DNA from: Endocarpon pusillum Z07020
Lineage: Eukaryota > Ascomycota > Eurotiomycetes > Verrucariales > Verrucariaceae
Direction: 5' to 3'
NCBI RefSeq assembly: GCF_000464535.1
Contig: NW_006913589.1
Coordinates: 62,001-126,000, forward strand
Length of the DNA stretch: 64,000 nt
Position 1 is the first letter of the stretch. The number at the start of each line of letters is the position of its first letter. Shown in pieces: positions 35,024-44,269 of the stretch. The notes below the pieces were generated by a model that was not told where the DNA came from, searched no databases, and saw only the letters and a program-made list of their open reading frames with translations. The position numbers and the translations under genes are program-made.

Positions 35024-35986
35024 ATGCAGTGGCCTGTTTCAATCTGGACAAGCTTGGAGAAAAGAAGCGGAATGACCACATGTCTCATTACTGCCGCATC
35101 TCACGACCAGGTCATCGAAGCCGTTCAGACTCGGCTCACCTTTGCATTTGACGCATCTAGCAGACTTTCTGCTGCCCGGTACAATGCCGCAGATCCTCTC
35201 TTTGTGCCAACACTCATCTCGCACGAGTGCTTCATGCAATCTGACTCTAGTCTATGCGACCTAGACAAGCGCTTAAATGATTCAATAGATATTGTTGACG
35301 CAGCCGCAGAAACACCATATGATCGCAACATAATGAAGTCGCTCACCTTCAAGCTCCATCAAACATCTCAAGAAGCAGATTTTCTGATCCACAGCGCTGA
35401 CGCCGGGATTGCTTTGATGGACAGCTTACGTCTTGCTCAAGAGCGTCTTGTATATTTTGGGGGTTGTAGGGAAAAACAAGAACATTCTCAATCCATCAAT
35501 GCGGCAGACTATCTCAAGAACGGCGTAGAGGCAAGGAAGCGGTGGTTACTCAACACCAAGACACGCAAAGAGACAGCCATGAGCTTGGTGTACAATCTTG
35601 TCAGTCAGAAAGAAGCGGAAACCAACATGGGGATTGCTCAGGACACAAGGAACGACAGCTCGTCGATGAAGGTCATCGCTGCTTTAACGATGGTTTTCCT
35701 GCCAGCGTCGGCGGTTTCGAGCTTCTTCGGCATGGCATTTTTCGATGGCCAAGCAGGAAACTTGACTGTCACCAATGAGTGGTGGATGTTTCTTGCCGTA
35801 ACAGTCCCGCTGACAACGGCGGTGGTAATCATCTGGCGGCTATGGGGGTTTTTTGGTCATCGAGCGCCGTCATCTTCTCCGAAAAGACTGCAAGATTTCA
35901 AGACAAGGCAGACTTGGTTTCGATTGTTTACAGGATCCCCACGGGTTGACTGGATCAACGGCGAAAAGGGTCCCCATGAAGTGTGA
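35024..35986 (+). CDS. CorA-like metal-ion transporter family protein, 5' end uncertain
   Basis: The frame from ATG 35024 gives 320 residues; coding signal extends slightly upstream (PWWGFGHMQW), so the true start may lie in a lost or unresolved exon. The middle is a long helical region (FMQSDSSLCDLDKRLNDSID, TFKLHQTSQEADFLIHSAD). The conserved fungal CorA-like block SSSMKVIAALTMVFLPASAV, SSFFGMAFFDG follows, and then the second membrane helix WWMFLAVTVPLTTAVVIIWR with a charged tail. The GMN motif of true Mg channels is replaced by GMAFF, as usual in these fungal relatives, whose ions and roles are largely unknown. The N-terminal cytoplasmic domain is mostly missing compared with typical members (about 450-550 residues). 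The gene is therefore either truncated or its first exons are degraded upstream. Confidence 0.75.
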   Translation: MQWPVSIWTSLEKRSGMTTCLITAASHDQVIEAVQTRLTFAFDASSRLSAARYNAADPLFVPTLISHECFMQSDSSLCDLDKRLNDSIDIVDAAAETPYDRNIMKSLTFKLHQTSQEADFLIHSADAGIALMDSLRLAQERLVYFGGCREKQEHSQSINAADYLKNGVEARKRWLLNTKTRKETAMSLVYNLVSQKEAETNMGIAQDTRNDSSSMKVIAALTMVFLPASAVSSFFGMAFFDGQAGNLTVTNEWWMFLAVTVPLTTAVVIIWRLWGFFGHRAPSSSPKRLQDFKTRQTWFRLFTGSPRVDWINGEKGPHEV

Positions 35987-36811
35987 GACGAATGTATGTC
36001 ACAAGCTGCTGCCATGCTGTTCCGAGTCAAGCTGTATTTTCAGCATAGTTGAGCCGTTTGGCTGAGCTCGCTTGTGCTGATATGGAGCCGACCAAAGCCT
36101 GATCGTCACGTTAGCTCCGGATTAATATACCTGAAAGAGGTGACCAGCCAGATGTAAATGCGGTCTGTTGCGTATCGAGTTTTATATTGCGTTTACAATG
36201 CGCTTCGGGCGCACCTACCTGATAGCACAAGGCTAAGACTTAGTTGGTGGACAAAATTCTAAACGAAGGGCATATGAAGGAAATTGGCAGGTTTGGCTAC
36301 ATATGAGGGGACTTTATTCTGGCTACCAAGCAGCAAGACCGGTTATGAGACATTATAAGACCCAAGATATCCCGTAACTCGCACAAGCATTCTCCGGCGC
36401 TTTCGCTCCCTCCGCTGGCAATGTGGGTCTTTCGCATCATCGCGTTCTCCTACTATGCTCCACTTCACTACTACACTATTGATCCCATTTATGACATCGC
36501 CAATAGCCAAGCAGATCCCACATGATTGAGGAAGTTGCTGCACCAGTTTAAAGTCCAATAGGAGGAAGAGATCAAGTTTATCCGTTTGGCTGTGAAGAAT
36601 TGAATTTCCGCATCTATTAGACTGCACTTACACGAGCAGAGCACACTTTCAACTGCAGCGACTATCAGACTCTTCTCATGGCAGCCATCCAGCATTCCAT
36701 CTGGCTCGTTCCGATGTCCTTTTATTGTAGCTTGGTTTTATCAATCTTTGCGTTGATCAGTTCCGCATAAACTCGTGTACTGGCTTTTTTTCCTAACTCT
36801 CCCGCAAGCAG
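35987..36811. other. intergenic, no gene recognised
   Basis: A possible first exon for the next gene (ATG at about 36679, MAAIQHSIWLVPMSFY) is present but its splicing is not resolved. Nothing else stands out. Confidence 0.3.
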
Positions 36812-37090
36812 TCATTCCGAGGCTCAGCTACGAGACATAATCAAAATGATCTCGTATTTCCCTCCAAGGCTCCAGCAGGCAAAGATTCCGGTACAGCAGT
36901 GGTGTCCCATGACCCTGAACAGGTCGAACTGACCTCACCGAAGGGTCTCCCAAGACGGAGGAGGATGTTCTTCTTCTGGCAGAATTCAATGATGCTGATG
37001 AGCTGGTCTTGGGTGACTTTTTTGGTTGGTCTTGCTTTGCACTTCATAGCCCGGGTGCTCAGGTACAAGGCTTGGACCGTCGGAAGCGTG
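36812..37090 (+). CDS. internal exon of a putative fungal membrane protein (partial model)
   Basis: A 93-codon open exon is bounded by a good acceptor (cctaac branch, ...gcaagcag at 36811) and a donor (gtaagaa at 37091). It encodes SFRGSATRHNQNDLVFPSKA, a soluble stretch, then RRRRMFFFWQNSMMLMSWSW and VTFLVGLALHFIARVLRY, a single long hydrophobic segment. The FFFWQ-xxx-MLMSWSWVTFLVGL arrangement resembles uncharacterised fungal membrane proteins with an F-WQ-MLM-S-W motif. I could not find the first or last exon with confidence, so the model is partial. The short minus-strand frame here is a shadow. Confidence 0.4.
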
Positions 37091-37680
37091 GTAAGAAATT
37101 CATCTCAAGGCCGTCTGCATTGTCCAGAAGTCTTATGCATGAGCAGGCCGGTCTTATGGTACTAAATTTTGGCGTTATACTCTTCGTGAACTTCTTAATC
37201 TGCAGCCTTGACGCTCATGGTTTGACAAACGAGCTTACAACGAAAACGGTCCTGGACCCGAACGAGTCGTCTTCAAGTCCACCGTTAGGCATCCATTCCA
37301 CCAGAGAAGCGTCAGGTCAAAATGGCTGTTGTCATCGATGTCATCAAAGATGAAGAAGTTCTACCTCAAGGGGCACCTCAGAAGCTGAATCTATAGGAGC
37401 CGTTAAGCCTCCATGTGTCACACCTTCAGCTCCGAAGATCCCAATTGCTGGCTTCCAGATTTGGATCGGGGGTAAGTTGTCTCAGGAGCAAGAAACGACC
37501 CTACCTATATGAGCATATAAAGGTAGAATAAGAGATCCACGCCTAAGAGATAAAGGTTCGGCGAATTACGCTCTTTAAAAGAATCCAAACACCGCACCGT
37601 GTGTTCAGCAACTCCCACATCTCCGGTGTTCGCCCAACATCAAAACACATAATCTCTAATCTAGCTGCAGATGACCAACA
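37091..37680. other. downstream sequence, no gene resolved
   Basis: It may contain a further exon of the membrane protein (frame open to about 37350). A TATA-like catataaagg occurs at about 37514 and ctttaaaag at about 37572, the latter about 110 bp before the RNA candidate. Confidence 0.3.
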
Positions 37681-37947
37681 TCCTTTGGCACAGTGGTGTA
37701 GTGGTTTAGCATCCCATTACCTCGCCACGAAATCAACAGTCCCTCCCAAAGGTCCGCACGGTTCGAATCCTCTCAACTCGACAACTGTTACGCTGGCACA
37801 TACCCCCCGAAGCCAGATACCAGTCCTCCTCCTCTCTCTTCCGCCCTTCCTTCGCATACGAAAAAAATCCTCTGCTTGGAGGATTTCTCCTGATCCTGAC
37901 CCGTCTACCTGTTAAGACGGTTCGGGATAAAGGTTTTGCTTTTTTTT
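37681..37947 (+). ncRNA. candidate Pol III-transcribed structured RNA (tRNA-like A/B boxes, several hairpins, T8 terminator)
   Basis: A tggtgtagtggtttagcat sequence (about 37694) fits an internal A box and ggttcgaatcc (37760-37770) is a perfect B box. A run of eight T at 37940-37947 can end Pol III transcription. I could not fold a normal tRNA: the T stem pairs at only two positions and no 3' acceptor strand matches. Instead several hairpins appear. GTAGTGG pairs with CCATTAC around tttagcatc, nested in GTGG/CCAC; CCTTTGG (37682-37688) pairs with CCAAAGG (37746-37752); CTGGC pairs with GCCAG; AATCCTC pairs with GAGGATT around tgcttg; and CCGTCT pairs with AGACGG just before the T run. This could be a structured RNA of about 250 nt, a SINE, or a decayed tRNA. 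I did not find SRP or RNase P signature motifs. Confidence 0.45.
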
Positions 37948-38685
37948 ACTTGATGAATTATTAATCTACGTTTCTTGGTTTCCTTTATTTTTGAGCCGTT
38001 GGAGCATCAAAGCGGCTTGAAGCTTTTGTTTCTTTCAACCCAGCATTAGATGGGATATACTTGCTGATTGGGAGGTAATAGTCAGTCATGACGAGGTTCT
38101 TACCATCTACACAGTATTATGCATGGCACATGAACAGAAAAGACAAGAGCAGTAGTTCCATATATCAATTGATATAAGTCTTCCGTAAAAGATGCCCACT
38201 TCCAACTATCATATGGAGGCGAATGAACACTACGTGACGTTAGATTGAAAATGTGCAAATCCGAGATAGTACATGATAACAGACAGCTCCAATCTAGACT
38301 CTTGCCTCAATGAGCGACACAATGTTGCACATTTCCCCTTTCCGGATACGCCTCTAACCCCCTCTCTCATTCTCAAAGTTCTCCCGGCCTCTGTTGTGTT
38401 CTTAAGCCCAAAGTCACCACCTTCCCTAAGCATGGCATGGCATAGTATGTATCTTTATTCACCAAGAAAACACCAAGTCTCCCAATCAGCTTCCCTAACC
38501 AGCTTCCCTAACCAGCTGTACATTCCATCAACCGGCCCATAACCACACCACCACCTCTCCTTCCTCTAACCACCATCCTCCCTCAACCCACCCTACCTTC
38601 ACGCCCCTTCCCACTCCCAACCCCACCAACCCAAAGCACCTCATCCCATCCCATCCCGTCCCACCTCACCTCACCCCCAAAGCTC
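37948..38685. other. intergenic, C-rich right end next to a gap
   Basis: A small tandem duplication (agcttccctaacc repeated, about 38490-38517) and a very C/A-rich tract (38540-38685, including tcccatccca runs) lead into the N run. No gene is recognised. Confidence 0.4.
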
Positions 38686-39155
38686 NNNNNNNNNNNNNNN
38701 NNNNNNNNNNNNNNNNNNNNNNNNNNNNNNNNNNNNNNNNNNNNNNNNNNNNNNNNNNNNNNNNNNNNNNNNNNNNNNNNNNNNNNNNNNNNNNNNNNNN
38801 NNNNNNNNNNNNNNNNNNNNNNNNNNNNNNNNNNNNNNNNNNNNNNNNNNNNNNNNNNNNNNNNNNNNNNNNNNNNNNNNNNNNNNNNNNNNNNNNNNNN
38901 NNNNNNNNNNNNNNNNNNNNNNNNNNNNNNNNNNNNNNNNNNNNNNNNNNNNNNNNNNNNNNNNNNNNNNNNNNNNNNNNNNNNNNNNNNNNNNNNNNNN
39001 NNNNNNNNNNNNNNNNNNNNNNNNNNNNNNNNNNNNNNNNNNNNNNNNNNNNNNNNNNNNNNNNNNNNNNNNNNNNNNNNNNNNNNNNNNNNNNNNNNNN
39101 NNNNNNNNNNNNNNNNNNNNNNNNNNNNNNNNNNNNNNNNNNNNNNNNNNNNNNN
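38686..39155. other. assembly gap (470 N)
   Basis: The gap is flanked by a C-rich tract on the left and a G-rich tract on the right, so it probably covers extreme GC or repeat sequence. A frame on either strand reaches its right edge (plus: VGLGLRFCEEST..., stop near 39346), so a gene may be hidden inside. Confidence 0.98.
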
Positions 39156-39743
39156 CGGTGGGGTTGGGGCTGCGCTTCTGTGAGGAAAGTACGGAGGAGA
39201 TATGGCCGCGGAAGATGGAGGGCTTGGGTCTAGGAAAGATTGAGATCCGGAAGAGAAGACCTGATGGTTTGGTCATTTATCTTGTCGAACTCACTGTGGA
39301 GGACGAAATTATCTACGGGCCTGAAGGGCGCGCGCCCTGTCGGTGATCAAAGGCTCAAACATCGGAGAGGGGTGAGTTGGTTAACGCACTGCCAAGATCT
39401 GCCTTGATATGGGGACTTGACGCCTGTCATTATAGGCTCTCCGCCTGAGGAAGTCCCTAGAATGACCGGTTCTCCAGGCCGATGGTTGGCCAGTCACCCC
39501 TAAGTAAGTTTGAGACAGCACTTTCCAAGACTCTCCCTTCAATGCGAATTTTCACACTTGCTTACACTCTCATATTCACAGTCAGATATGTACTCGCTCC
39601 TATTTCGTACTTATGCTTACACTTGCAGCCGTAACCGCACCTATCACTCCTCACACATCTCCCTCGTGGCTCTACTGCACCCTGAGTGCATTGAATTGTT
39701 CCCTATAGCTTGAGCGTCTAGATGCTGCTTTGAATGCGGTGGG
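39156..39743. other. unresolved sequence right of the gap
   Basis: A plus-strand frame of about 62 codons (EEIWPRKMEGLGLGKIEIRK ... EGRAPCR) leaves the gap and stops at about 39346; on the minus strand a basic frame begins at ATG 39276. I cannot choose between them. Confidence 0.25.
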
Positions 39744-40055
39744 CTAGGCGTCTATGTTTTTGTCGTGTATAAGTTGAGCGAGGTCACTAAGATGCAAAAT
39801 GCTTTCGATCAACTTGAAAGCGAGGTTGCTCTCTGCGCTCGGATCACCAAGCCAGACGCATACGTTCTTTGCTTGAGAATATATGCGGCCCATGAAAGGT
39901 GTTTGAAAGCACTTTTTCCTTCTTATCCTCTTGGTCAATGCAGATAGCGTCAACCTAAAGTGGTCGAACGCTATTCTCACGACGCAAGTTTCTCAGGGCA
40001 GATCCTAGGTTCTGTGTCAATCGAGTATTGTTTGTTGGGACCGAGAAGGTCCAAA
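39744..40055 (-). pseudogene. HET-domain (heterokaryon incompatibility) protein relic
   Basis: On the minus strand the frame NLGSALRNLRRENSVRPL is followed by a TAG and then VDAICIDQEDKKEK. This is the core HET signature (LRPLWVDAICIDQ), with the Trp codon TGG replaced by TAG. The next conserved part, QTPFMGRIYSQAKNVCVWLG, DPSAESNLAFKLIESIL, is in a different frame (39980-39744) and ends soon after at HDKNIDA. One nonsense change plus one frameshift within about 60 bp, and no downstream domain, indicate a dead fragment. HET domains trigger cell death when incompatible hyphae fuse. The stop is consistent with RIP. Confidence 0.8.
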
Positions 40056-41527
40056 TTTCAAGCAAACACGATTGTAGGAGGACGCTCCTCGCTGCGACCT
40101 AAGAACTTGTCAAGCTTGCAGAAAAGACAGTATGAAACCTCGGGGTACACCATGAGAGCGGAGCGGTCACGGATTCTTAGGAGACGATATCAACCCGTGA
40201 CTCAACAAGTAAGGCCAGAAGACCGCACCAGGGCTGTAAGTGCAATATCCGTTGACTTAAAGACAGCCCCGTTTTCGTGGCCGGTATTTAGCAGGCTTAT
40301 TTGAGAGCATACGTCGAAGATAATGCGAGACCTTGCAAAATCCGCCTTGCCCATACCCGACATATGCTGTTTACCAGGTGGAGAAACAGGTTGACCGCTG
40401 TGATGATGGCCTTTTGTTTTTGAAACGGCCCAGAGCGCCCCAGGTAGGGTCGTATGGCATCAATAGTGGTTGCCTTCTCTGATCGATCGTGACCAGCATC
40501 TATTCTGGATGTCTTGTTCAGTTGCGACCACGGTTCGAATGGCTCTGATTTAACCACAGATTCACAGATCCTAGTTGAATCTCCACTCTGAGTACTTTTT
40601 CCCGATCGCGAATGGTGATGTGAAGAGCTAGAAGCAAGCTATGTTTGCAACCTCTGTGTACTTGTTGCACAGGTCTACCTGTAGGTGGGTTAAGAGGCAC
40701 GAAACGACCTTGGAATGGTCTGGCCCGCTTTCTACTTAGGAAGAAAGCGTTCTCCAACTTTCACTCAGCTGGAAACGTAATGCAGAACCAGAGTACGTGT
40801 CGTTATCTAGCATATACTTTTCGAAAGAGACATCGAACGTCCCTGGGATTGTTACTTACCATGGCAGGTTTGGGAACCACTTAGAAACATGTTAACAGCA
40901 CACCAGAGTGGTAAGTACAAAATAAGCAGAACTGTTACTGAGAACGCATCTAGTCACATGGTGTTGGGTGGCCTGCGGTCGGCCAACAAATTCAATTAAA
41001 CAATTTGCTCGAACGCTTCCACTTTCCTGACTCTCTTTTCAAGCCAGACTGGGGCACAGGTCGGCGTACGTTGATGTTGAAGTATAGGAGTTGACTTCAA
41101 GCATCTTAGATAGACCTCTCTGTTGCATCTGCTCAGCGGCAACCAGAGCATTCTTGGGCATCTCAAATGTTCGTAGACAGGCAGATACGAAAGCCGATCA
41201 AGGAGACAGCATAGAGCAAAGAATCAAGGTTCGTGTGAGACAGAATTGATGTCTCTGTTTCTCCCGGGCGATGACTGCTAAACCCACCATCGCTATGCTA
41301 AAGAAAGCTCAAAACCAGATCTAGAAGCATGGGATCAGCATCCATCATGTCCGTCGGGTCCGTTATCGCACGAGACCTCCTCGCAGACCTCCAAACGTGG
41401 CATACAACTCCCCTTGAAATTTCCAAAAACGCTCCCCTATGCATTGTGTACCGTTGCACGGTTTGTACGGCTTAGCAGTATTGCTTGATGAAATCAGATG
41501 CTCATGTTACTCGTTGTGGCTGCCCGA
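40056..41527. other. intergenic, no gene recognised
   Basis: It may contain further decayed parts of the HET gene (upstream on the minus strand), but I could not identify the N-terminal HET motifs. Frames up to about 115 codons resemble nothing known. Confidence 0.35.
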
Positions 41528-42421
41528 TCAGAAATTCGCTGCAGTGTTGACGCGTCCTGGGTTATGATATTGATCGAGGGTTGACTTGAACGGATTTGGG
41601 GCACTACCGCTGCTGGAGGTTTCCTGGAACGTCTTGTTGGGGTCGTACATGTCATCATCAGTCTCTTGCTTCTTCCTGCCCCAGATTCGCCATGCTACCA
41701 CTGCCAGTGCTCCAACGAGTATGGCACCTCCAATACCAACAACAACACCAATTATGATATTCCTCTGCGATGGTGTGACGCCAGAGCCGCCAGAGCCGCC
41801 ATCGCCACCGTTCAAGGTGGGAGAATCGGTTGATGTGGGCTCACCTGACGGAGAGGCACTACTTGTTATGACCCGTGAGATAGTACTGCTGCCGCTGACA
41901 GTGACTATAGTTGTTGTGATGAGAGCTGGAGAATCAGTATCACCGGAAGGCGCCGCAGTGGTTGTGATCAGAGCAGTTTGGCTTTGCACTGCGGTGGGAG
42001 ACTCGGCGGTCGCGATCGGAGCATCGCTGATTTGTGTCGCAGTAGGAGTACTCGAGATTTCTACTTCTGTGGTGGGTGCTGGAATTGACGATGCTGGCGC
42101 TGCGGGAGACGATGGTGACCGAGTGGTAGTGACAATTGCTGTTGAGGATGGTGATGGTGGTGCGGATGTAGATACTAACTCTGACTCCGAACCGGATTGG
42201 GATTGGGATTGAGATTGAGATTGGAATCGGGATTGGGAAGATTGGGATTGTACAGCGGAGCTGGAGGGTGCGGCTGAGGCTGAACCACCAGTTCCAGCCA
42301 CAGTACTCTGGACTTGACGTCTGTGTAGATGGAAATGTGCGTCTGCATCGGCAGCAATAACGGCAGAGACGACAAACAGCATGAACAGCAAGAGCGATGG
42401 TATCCTCGATGCAGTGTGCAT
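41528..42421 (-). CDS. Ser/Thr-rich single-pass membrane protein, Mid2-like
   Basis: The start is taken as the ATG at 42421 (MHTASRIPSLLLFMLFVVSA), because it directly precedes a signal peptide; an upstream in-frame ATG at 42493 would add 24 residues. The protein (297 residues) has a signal peptide (about 1-23), a Gln/Ser repeat stretch (QSQSSQSRFQSQSQSQ), a long Ser/Thr/Pro extracellular region likely to be O-mannosylated, and a Gly/Ser hinge. A single transmembrane helix (IIIGVVVGIGGAILVGALAV) is followed by a basic anchor WRIWGRKK and a short cytosolic tail with NPF. This is the layout of Mid2/Wsc-type wall stress sensors and related mucin-like proteins, though the Wsc or Mid2 cysteine motifs are absent, so sensor function is only a suggestion. 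Stop at 41528. Confidence 0.82.
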   Translation of the reverse strand: MHTASRIPSLLLFMLFVVSAVIAADADAHFHLHRRQVQSTVAGTGGSASAAPSSSAVQSQSSQSRFQSQSQSQSQSGSESELVSTSAPPSPSSTAIVTTTRSPSSPAAPASSIPAPTTEVEISSTPTATQISDAPIATAESPTAVQSQTALITTTAAPSGDTDSPALITTTIVTVSGSSTISRVITSSASPSGEPTSTDSPTLNGGDGGSGGSGVTPSQRNIIIGVVVGIGGAILVGALAVVAWRIWGRKKQETDDDMYDPNKTFQETSSSGSAPNPFKSTLDQYHNPGRVNTAANF

Positions 42422-43516
42422 TTTGCTGGTAGTGATGGCGAATAGGAGTTGCTGAAGTATAGCAAAAGGATGATGTTTGGTAGAAGAAACCACAAAGAGT
42501 TATGGAGCTCGATTTGCAGCCAGAAAGAGTGTGTAATGTTTGCAAGTCTAACGAGTGTAAGGAAAAAACGATACTGATCAGCAATGACACCGACCAGAAC
42601 AAGTGAATGACCAGAACAAGTGAATGAGATGGAAGTGGTATGAAAAGGGCAAAAAATGCTGACTGACCAGTGATCAGAGTGTAACCACAGTGTGACCCAC
42701 CGGGAGGCCCTTGTACTACGTACGCTAAAATACTGCCACTTTTAGACTCGAGTCTTTGTGTGGCTCGAGCTTTGTTGGCCATTGTTAGCGCGCGGGTGGA
42801 CCCCTGGGACAATCATTACTACGTGACTAGCTAGTTTTAGTAGTTCTAGTTAAGCTCCCTCGCTCATTGCTGCGCGCTGCCACATATCATGTCTCACCTT
42901 GGTTCACAAGAACTTCAGTTTACCACATAATATCCCCGCAACCTGCCTGGGTGGATAGCTAATATTGCTGTTGCTATCTAGCCGTCCTACTCCTCGACCT
43001 CCTTGTTGCTTGCTTTACTCGAGAACTGCTTTGTTTGCTGGAGAGGGTTGGAACCAGGGATTGTACGTCCCGGAGAATCCCCGACCCCTTTTTCCCGCGT
43101 TTCATGCAAGGCGAGCAGAACGCGTCAACCAACACTAGAAAATGAATCATCCACGAAAGTCTACGGGCATGTTGCGTACATAGTAAGCTTGAGCACGGCG
43201 ATACACCTCGCTGTTCAGATTAGGACAGGTCTTGTGGCAGCTGGATATTGCAAATCCCTCCACTCACAGATTGCATGCATATACGGAGTATTGATTTCGC
43301 AGACCCCTGAGGGAAAGTGAGTTTTAGCGCAGTTGAATTGCTACTGTACAGGTGCAGGTCTATACCGATCACTGTTCATGATCTCATTATCTAATCATAC
43401 CTTGATCCTGAGGGCTCATCGAAACATTTGCATCCGAGTCCTCACTTCCGGAACCGCAGGTGCAGGATGCTGCCGGTCTGTTGCATAGAAATTTGCAGAC
43501 ACACCAAGTTCTACGC
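42422..43516. other. upstream region of the membrane protein, no gene recognised
   Basis: A direct duplication, tgaccagaacaagtgaa twice in tandem, lies at about 42592-42625. A TACTACGTACG motif is at about 42715. The rest has no recognised gene. Confidence 0.4.
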
Positions 43517-44269
43517 CTAAGTTGCCCCAATAATCCTCACTCTGCCCTTCTCGCATACTGCACATCGACAGCCAGTCGCACACTGAACCCCGCTCCAGAG
43601 TGCCATCTTACGGGTGATCCCGTCAACGTTGTAGAGTTGTGGCTGACATCGTTTGCAGCGACATTGACTAACATGTCGAGGAGAAGAACGCGAAAAAGAA
43701 TGCGACTGAGCAAGAGCAGCACTGTGACTGGAACTAACGGGAGAATAGTACTGTTGTGAGGAACAAGGAGAGGACGATCTTAACGAGACGGCAGGGGACG
43801 ATTCCTGTAATGACGAAGAGGGAGAGGGACGTTGCAGATATTCCCACTCGGAGATGGTATTGGGTTTTGGGAGCGAATTAGAAAGGTTCAGTCGATTTAG
43901 CACGGAGGAAAGAGAAGGCCGCCGTTGACGTGAAGCAGATACAGATGGACGTTTTGCTTCTGGCCTTCTGGAACCGACGTTAGGGTTCTGCGAAGATGGA
44001 GACGATCGTTGTGGCAGTGATGAAGGGATACGTTGGGACTTAGAGGGTGGTCGCAATTCTTCCCACTCGGAACCAGAGCTCTGATCTTGCGGAGAGGACG
44101 ATGCAGGTATACATCCTAGGCCCACCGAGCGTGGAGGACAATCTGTCGTCGGCTGGCTGCGAGGAACAGATGAGTTTGGCTGTGGCCGCTGCTGTCGCTG
44201 CTCTCGCTTTCGAGGCCAGCATGGAGCCTGATCTTTCAATCCGCTCAGTAATGCTGGCTTATCGCTCAT
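43517..44269 (-). CDS. orphan Ser-rich protein with two SEWE repeats and a Cys-rich tail
   Basis: A single open frame of 250 codons runs from ATG 44269 (MSDKPALLSGLKDQAPC) to the stop at 43517. The body is Ser/Pro/Gln/Arg-rich and probably disordered. Two related blocks stand out: SGSEWEELRPPSKSQ (about residues 65-80) and TISEWEYLQRPSPSSS (about 138-153), each followed by a Ser-rich SSP stretch. The last 55 residues change character: CRCKRCQPQLYNVDG, then VQCATGCRCAVCEKGRVRII. The spacing C-x-C-x2-C ... C-x3-C-x-C-x2-C could bind metal. There is no signal peptide or membrane helix. I know no family with this layout. The length of the open frame and the motif repetition support a real gene, but an additional exon cannot be excluded. 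Confidence 0.6.
   Translation of the reverse strand: MSDKPALLSGLKDQAPCWPRKREQRQQRPQPNSSVPRSQPTTDCPPRSVGLGCIPASSSPQDQSSGSEWEELRPPSKSQRIPSSLPQRSSPSSQNPNVGSRRPEAKRPSVSASRQRRPSLSSVLNRLNLSNSLPKPNTISEWEYLQRPSPSSSLQESSPAVSLRSSSPCSSQQYYSPVSSSHSAALAQSHSFSRSSPRHVSQCRCKRCQPQLYNVDGITRKMALWSGVQCATGCRCAVCEKGRVRIIGAT

Noticed and set aside
37690..37790. A standard tRNA gene
   Set aside because: Although A and B boxes are present, the T stem pairs at only two positions, no acceptor stem can be formed and no anticodon loop with T33 fits. It was kept only as a structured RNA candidate.
41940..42812. 290-residue minus-strand ORF in another frame of the Mid2-like gene
   Set aside because: The Mid2-like frame has signal peptide, linker, membrane helix and tail in order; this one has none of these.
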